A stretch of 64,000 bases of DNA, from positions 1 to 64,000 of the forward strand of contig DKUR01000022.1 of the NCBI GenBank assembly GCA_002490775.1. Reading direction: 5' to 3'. Source of the DNA: Lachnospiraceae bacterium UBA7199. GTDB lineage: Bacteria > Bacillota > Clostridia > Lachnospirales > Lachnospiraceae. Position 1 is the stretch's first letter, and every line of letters starts with the position of its first letter. The notes under the pieces were generated by a model. The model was not told the DNA's origin. It worked only from the letters and a program-made list of their open reading frames with translations, and ran no database searches. The position numbers and the translations under genes were made by a program. Below are positions 59,337 through 64,000 of this stretch, piece after piece.

Positions 59337-61322
59337 ATGAGCAAAGGAAAGTATTACATTACAACAGCAATTGCCTATACGTCAGGCAAGCCGCATATTG
59401 GCAATAGCTATGAGATTGTACTGGCTGACAGTATTGCAAGATTTAAAAGGAAAGATGGATATGATGTGTTTTTTCAGACCGGTACAGACGAGCATGGGCA
59501 GAAGATTGAATTAAAAGCACAGGAAGCAGGGATTACCCCAAAGGAATTCGTAGACGGAGTTGCAGGGACGATCAAAGAATTATGGGATTTGATGGATACC
59601 TCTTACGACCGTTTTATCCGTACAACAGATGAGTTTCATGAAAAACAGGTTCAAAAAATATTTAAAAAGCTTTATGATCAGGGAGATATTTATAAGGGCT
59701 CCTATGAGGGACTTTATTGTACACCCTGTGAGTCTTTTTGGACTGAGTCGCAGTTAGTTGATGGGAAATGCCCTGATTGTGGGCGGGAGGTAAAGCCGGC
59801 CAGAGAGGAAGCATATTTCTTTAAAATGAGCAAGTATGCAGATAAACTAATTGCACATATTAACAATCATCCTGAATTTATTCAGCCTGTATCCCGCAAA
59901 AATGAAATGATGAATAATTTTCTTCTGCCGGGGCTGCAGGATCTTTGCGTATCAAGAACTTCCTTTAAATGGGGAATTCCTGTAGATTTTGACAATAAGC
60001 ATGTAGTGTATGTGTGGCTGGATGCACTTACCAACTATATTACAGGGATTGGATATGACTGTGATGGAAACAGTACTGATCAGTATCAGAAGCTTTGGCC
60101 CGCAGATCTGCACTTAATAGGAAAGGATATTATCCGGTTTCATACCATTTACTGGCCGATCTTTTTGATGGCCTTAGGCGAGCCTCTGCCGAAGCAGATT
60201 TTTGGGCACCCCTGGCTTTTACAGGGAGACGGCAAAATGAGTAAATCCAAAGGAAACGTAATTTACGCAGATGACCTTGTTACTTTCTTTGGGGTAGATG
60301 CTGTCCGCTATTTTGTGCTTCATGAGATGCCTTTTGAAAATGATGGAACTATTTCATGGGAACTGCTTGTGGAGAGAATTAATTCTGACCTTGCCAATAC
60401 CCTTGGTAATCTGGTAAACAGAACGATTTCTATGAGCAATAAGTACTTTGGCGGTATTGTGGCTGACAGAAAAGTCAGTGATGCAGTAGATGAGGAGCTG
60501 AAAACAGTGGCGGTGGCTGCCTATGATAAAGTTACAGCCAAGATGGAAGAACTGCGGGTAGCAGATGCACTTACAGAGATATTTGCATTGTTCAAACGCT
60601 GTAATAAATATATTGATGAAACAGAGCCCTGGGTGCTTGCAAAGGACGAAGCGAAAGAAGACCGTCTTGCCACCGTACTTTATAATTTAGTGGAAAGTAT
60701 TGTGATTGGCGCTTCCCTGCTGGAGCCATATATGCCTGCAACAGCAAAGAAAATCGCAGGACAACTCAATACCAAACTCCGCGGTTTTGAAGAGCTTAAC
60801 AGTTTTGGGGCATATCCTTCCGGAAATAAAGTGACGGAAAAGCCGGAAATTTTATTTGCAAGGCTGGATGTAAAGGAAGTAGTTGAGAAAGCCGATGCTA
60901 TGTTTGCTGAAAGGCAGGCAGCACAGGGACAAAATGCAGATGGGGATAAGGAGCAGACAAAGGATACAGCGAAGGTGATTGATATTGAACCCAAAGAGGA
61001 GATTACCTATGATTTGTTTGATAAAATGCAGTTTCAGGTAGGTGAGATCATTGCCTGTGAAGAGGTGCCTAAATCTAAAAAGCTTCTGTGCTCAAAGGTT
61101 CGTATCGGCAGTCAGGTTAAGCAGATTGTCTCGGGAATCAAACAGCATTACAGTGCGGAAGAAATGGTGGGGAAAAAGGTTATGGTGCTGGTAAACTTAA
61201 AGCCTGCAACATTAGCAGGAGTTGTCTCGGAAGGAATGCTGCTTTGTGCCGAGGATGCAGAAGGAAATCTGGCGCTGCTTACACCTGAGAAGGAAATGCC
61301 TGCAGGGGCGGAAATCTGCTAA
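59337..61322 (+). CDS. metG: Methionine--tRNA ligase
   Basis: A 661-aa class I synthetase that charges tRNA-Met. HIGH-type PHIGNSYE (about 19-26), KMSKSKG near residue 302, and the zinc knuckle CTPC...CPDC (about 128-148) are present. The C-terminal about 110 residues form an EMAPII-type tRNA-binding domain (FQVGEIIACEEVPKSKKLLCSKVRIGS), which makes a dimer. It is preceded by a Met T-box. Confidence 0.97.
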   Translation: MSKGKYYITTAIAYTSGKPHIGNSYEIVLADSIARFKRKDGYDVFFQTGTDEHGQKIELKAQEAGITPKEFVDGVAGTIKELWDLMDTSYDRFIRTTDEFHEKQVQKIFKKLYDQGDIYKGSYEGLYCTPCESFWTESQLVDGKCPDCGREVKPAREEAYFFKMSKYADKLIAHINNHPEFIQPVSRKNEMMNNFLLPGLQDLCVSRTSFKWGIPVDFDNKHVVYVWLDALTNYITGIGYDCDGNSTDQYQKLWPADLHLIGKDIIRFHTIYWPIFLMALGEPLPKQIFGHPWLLQGDGKMSKSKGNVIYADDLVTFFGVDAVRYFVLHEMPFENDGTISWELLVERINSDLANTLGNLVNRTISMSNKYFGGIVADRKVSDAVDEELKTVAVAAYDKVTAKMEELRVADALTEIFALFKRCNKYIDETEPWVLAKDEAKEDRLATVLYNLVESIVIGASLLEPYMPATAKKIAGQLNTKLRGFEELNSFGAYPSGNKVTEKPEILFARLDVKEVVEKADAMFAERQAAQGQNADGDKEQTKDTAKVIDIEPKEEITYDLFDKMQFQVGEIIACEEVPKSKKLLCSKVRIGSQVKQIVSGIKQHYSAEEMVGKKVMVLVNLKPATLAGVVSEGMLLCAEDAEGNLALLTPEKEMPAGAEIC

Positions 61323-61389
61323 TAGAATTCACGAGGGAAAGGTTGATATTTCCCGATTTTCAAAGCGGGGAATTAGTTGGGAGGTTACA

Positions 61390-62328
61390 ATGGTAAAAAA
61401 GGAAGAGATTACATTTGACTCCAGAGATGGAAAGTCAAAGATCCATGCGCTCAGGTGGGTGCCGGAAGGAAAAATTGTATGTATTGTACAGATTGTGCAT
61501 GGCATGGCAGAATACATTGAACGGTATGATGCACTGGCTCAGTATCTTGGGGAGAAGGGGATACTGGTAACAGGAGACGATCATTTAGGTCACGGGAAAA
61601 GTGTGGGTAAAGACGGCGTCTATGGGTATTTTTGCGATCAAGATCCGGCTACGGTGGTAGTCAGGGATGTACACCGTCTGAAAAAGATTACCCAGGAAGA
61701 ATATCCGGGCATCCCATATGTACTTCTTGGCCACAGTATGGGATCTTTTATTCTGCGCAATTACCTTTTTAAATATGGAACAGGAATACAGGGCGCTATT
61801 ATATGCGGAACCGGATCACAGCCAAAGGTATTAGTGAAATTCTGCAGGCTGATTGCAGCGGTACAAGGGCTTTTCCTAGGGGAAAAGCACGTGGCTAAAA
61901 TGATCGATCACTTAGCTTTCGGCTCTTATAATAAAAAAATACCGGATGCCAAAACAGCGTTTGACTGGCTGTGTACAGATGAAAAGGTAGTAGATGCATA
62001 CATGAGTGATGATTTATGCGGCTTTACCTTTACAGTAAATGGGTTTAAAACCTTATTTACTTTGCTGGACAGACTGAATCAGGAAGAAAATTTAAATGCA
62101 ATGCCTAAAGAACTGCCAGTGCATTTTATTGCAGGGGATATGGACCCTGTAGGCAATTATGGCGAGGGAGTAAAAAAGGCATACAAAGACTTTGAAAAAG
62201 CAGGCATGAAAAAAATATCTTTAAAGCTTTATGCAGGCGGCAGACATGAGCTGTTAAATGAAAAAAACAAGCAGCAGGTGTATGAGGATATTTATCCCTG
62301 GATTATGGAAAGGGTAAAAGAGTATTAA
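61390..62328 (+). CDS. Alpha/beta hydrolase, lysophospholipase-like
   Basis: A 312-aa hydrolase of the Hydrolase_4/monoglyceride lipase type with nucleophile Ser in LGHSMGSFI (about 117-120), the oxyanion region IVHGMAEY, catalytic Asp in GDMDPVG and His in GGRHELLNE. The substrate is probably a glycerol ester. The frame opens at 61222 inside metG, but ATG 61390 with GGGAGG upstream is clearly the start. Confidence 0.92.
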   Translation: MVKKEEITFDSRDGKSKIHALRWVPEGKIVCIVQIVHGMAEYIERYDALAQYLGEKGILVTGDDHLGHGKSVGKDGVYGYFCDQDPATVVVRDVHRLKKITQEEYPGIPYVLLGHSMGSFILRNYLFKYGTGIQGAIICGTGSQPKVLVKFCRLIAAVQGLFLGEKHVAKMIDHLAFGSYNKKIPDAKTAFDWLCTDEKVVDAYMSDDLCGFTFTVNGFKTLFTLLDRLNQEENLNAMPKELPVHFIAGDMDPVGNYGEGVKKAYKDFEKAGMKKISLKLYAGGRHELLNEKNKQQVYEDIYPWIMERVKEY

Positions 62329-62353
62329 AGGCTCGGGAAAGGCATGGTTCGGT

Positions 62354-62884
62354 GTGAAGGTAAAAGGTGGAATTCTAATATTTTTAGCGATATTGCTTAT
62401 TGGGTTTGTATGGATTTCAATGCCTGCAGCAGCAAATGAAAAAACTTCTGATGAAGATACAACGGATGTTACCCAGCAGGTGAAAAAGCTGTTTGGGGCA
62501 GTATTTGAAAACATTGATCAGGAAAAGGCTTCTGATGCATTTGCATTTTTAAAGGAAAAAATAGCACAGGGAGAGCTGACTACTGAAGAAGGGCTTTCAA
62601 ATGCATTGGAGGAAGGCAAAGAGAAATTCGGTGTTGAGATCAGCGAAGCCGATGCCAAAGAACTGGTAGAGACGATGGAAAAGCTTGAAGGCATGGGATT
62701 TTCAGCAGAATATGTGCTGGATAAAACAGAAGGTCTGTATAAGGAGTATGGAGCAGAGTTTGTAGATCATGTGGATGAAGTACTTACAGGCGCGGTAAAA
62801 AATGCAGTATCTGGTGCAGTGAGCAGTTTTTTTGAAAATCTGGCAAGCTCAGTTAAAGATTTTTTTACAGGCTTATTTTCCTGA
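62354..62884 (+). CDS. Secreted helical protein of unknown function
   Basis: A 176-aa protein with a signal peptide (about residues 1-27, ending AAA) and a largely helical, acidic body with no Cys. The pattern loosely recalls DUF1002-type secreted proteins of Firmicutes, but I do not claim the family. The start is GTG 62354 with AAAGGC upstream. It follows the hydrolase by 25 bases. Confidence 0.65.
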   Translation: MKVKGGILIFLAILLIGFVWISMPAAANEKTSDEDTTDVTQQVKKLFGAVFENIDQEKASDAFAFLKEKIAQGELTTEEGLSNALEEGKEKFGVEISEADAKELVETMEKLEGMGFSAEYVLDKTEGLYKEYGAEFVDHVDEVLTGAVKNAVSGAVSSFFENLASSVKDFFTGLFS

Positions 62885-62963
62885 GTATTTCGTTGTAATT
62901 GGGAATAAATTTAAGGCATGTTTGAAACAATAGCTGTAAAATGACTTAATTTGGAGGTATGAT

Positions 62964-63956
62964 ATGAAGATTGCATTTTATGGTACAAAACCCTATGATA
63001 AAATTTGGTTTGAGCCAATGGGAAAGGAATATGGATTTGATATTCATTTTATTGAAGCTGCCTGCAATCAGGAAACGATTTTTATGGCCAAAGGCTATGA
63101 CGCAATCTGTATTTTTGTAAATGATTATGTAGATGCTCAAATGATAGATGTTTTGTATGAAATGAAAGTAAAAGCTATTTTACTGCGCAGCGCAGGGTTT
63201 AATAACGTAGATGTAAAAGCGGCGGAGGATAAGATTGTTATTTTAAGAGTGCCCAGCTATTCACCTGAGGCGGTGGCTGAATTTTCTATGGCGCTTCTGC
63301 TTACGGTAAACAGGCTGACGCACAAGGCGTATAACAGAACAAGAGAATTTAATATGAGTCTGAACGGTCTTATGGGAATGGATCTGTATGAAAAGACGGC
63401 AGGTGTAATTGGAACCGGGAAGATCGGACAATCAATGATCAGAATATTAAATGGTTTCCAGATGCATGTGCTTTGTTATGATCCATATCCGGTGGAAGGA
63501 CTGGATGCGGAATATGTGTCTTTGGAAGAAATTTTTAAGAGATCAGATATAATCAGCCTTCACTGTCCGCTTACTTCTGATACAAAGCATTTGATCAATA
63601 AAGATACGATTGCAATGATGAAAAAAGGGATTTATCTGGTAAATACATCAAGGGGAGCATTGATTGATACAGAGGCGTTGATTGATGGTATGCTGGAGGG
63701 AAAATTCGGCGGTGTAGGGCTTGATGTTTATGAGGAAGAGGAAGGTGTTTTTTATGAAGACAGATCCAGTGATATCATTGTAGATGATCATCTTGCACGC
63801 CTTATGACCTTTCCTAATGTACTTGTTACCTCCCATATGGGATTCTTTACAAAGGAAGCCATGCAGGCGATTGCCCATACCACTCTTGAAAATGCTTATG
63901 CGTTGGAAAACGGGCTGCCGCTTGTCAATCAGGTAGGGACAGAAATGGTACTTTAG
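62964..63956 (+). CDS. D-isomer-specific 2-hydroxyacid dehydrogenase
   Basis: A 330-aa NAD-dependent dehydrogenase similar to D-lactate dehydrogenase (LdhA). The substrate Arg is not certain, but LLRSAGFNNVDVKAA, the nucleotide motif GVIGTGKIGQ (about 147-156), GLDVYEEEEG (Glu) and TSHMGFFTKEA (His) match the family. It would reduce pyruvate or a related keto acid. GGAGG lies upstream of the ATG. The 44 bases after the stop show nothing clear. Confidence 0.93.
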   Translation: MKIAFYGTKPYDKIWFEPMGKEYGFDIHFIEAACNQETIFMAKGYDAICIFVNDYVDAQMIDVLYEMKVKAILLRSAGFNNVDVKAAEDKIVILRVPSYSPEAVAEFSMALLLTVNRLTHKAYNRTREFNMSLNGLMGMDLYEKTAGVIGTGKIGQSMIRILNGFQMHVLCYDPYPVEGLDAEYVSLEEIFKRSDIISLHCPLTSDTKHLINKDTIAMMKKGIYLVNTSRGALIDTEALIDGMLEGKFGGVGLDVYEEEEGVFYEDRSSDIIVDDHLARLMTFPNVLVTSHMGFFTKEAMQAIAHTTLENAYALENGLPLVNQVGTEMVL

Positions 63957-64000
63957 TATTGGATTTTTAGAAATATTGCAGTATAATAAAAAGTAACCCC

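Noticed and set aside
1..64000. tRNA, rRNA, prophage or insertion sequence
   Set aside because: I looked for cloverleaf signatures, integrase or transposase genes and terminal repeats and saw none; a tRNAscan or IS search would settle it.

Overview
The window looks like chromosome of a low-GC, anaerobic, spore-forming Firmicute. A member of the Lachnospiraceae (Clostridium cluster XIVa) is the best fit. The reasons are the gene content (spmB, whiA, hrcA-grpE-dnaK-dnaJ, a Met T-box, class II aldolase, split transketolase, DUF4080 radical SAM and DUF6465 proteins), the strong AGGAGG-type ribosome binding sites, and promoters close to TTGACA-N17-TATAAT. The assignment is inference from family knowledge; no rRNA or tRNA gene is present to confirm it. 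I see no prophage, insertion sequence, integrase or CRISPR array. This is mostly housekeeping sequence with unusual leader RNAs.

Layout. 0.1-9.8 kb: a lipoprotein and an AraC regulator precede galK, galT, a B12/radical SAM protein, spmB and a two-subunit beta-galactosidase (lacL/lacM), a lactose/galactose block. 9.8-12.1 kb: a membrane-anchored Mrr-like nuclease convergent with a DUF885 protein. 12.3-16.4 kb: split transketolase, rpe, a SEC-C-tagged methionine aminopeptidase and a lipoprotein. 16.5-21.1 kb: a glycerol-3-phosphate operon with a promoter-terminator leader. 21.1-26.9 kb: a large cyclic-nucleotide-binding-domain protein, an aminotransferase, a patatin, uppP and a histone-like DUF6465 protein. 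27-32 kb: the CIRCE-controlled chaperone operon. 32-37.6 kb: a small membrane protein, a VanW protein, a PurM-like/Lrp/aminotransferase cluster and an XRE regulator. 37.7-43.3 kb: pyrG (minus strand), DUF1846, ftsH. 43.5-50.5 kb: uvrC, hprK, a ROK glucokinase, murB, rapZ, whiA and a Crh-like HPr paralogue. 50.5-55.9 kb: lipid kinase, fba, a DUF1189-like protein, an alanine/glycine symporter and a cyclophilin. 56-64 kb: a GNAT protein, an Amt-PII fusion, T-box-metG, a hydrolase, a secreted protein and a 2-hydroxyacid dehydrogenase.

How it fits together. Lactose is split by LacLM and galactose enters glycolysis through GalK and GalT, probably under the AraC regulator. Glycerol enters through GlpK and a GlpA-like dehydrogenase. 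HprK with the Crh-like protein, whose residue 15 is Gln and whose Ser46 is kept, would report glycolytic state for carbon catabolite control, so carbon uptake, glycolysis (fba, glcK) and the regulator lie in one region.

The most notable observations are: (i) a Crh-type HPr paralogue in a probable clostridium, in the Bacillus-like gene order; (ii) compact promoter-terminator leaders before the glp operon, pyrG and the symporter gene, plus an amt leader with a ten-codon ORF inside a terminator hairpin; (iii) the Amt-PII fusion without the usual T-loop tyrosine; (iv) LacL/LacM with a 17-nt overlap; (v) a 767-aa cyclic-nucleotide-domain protein of unknown function; (vi) a previously overlooked 35-aa membrane protein.
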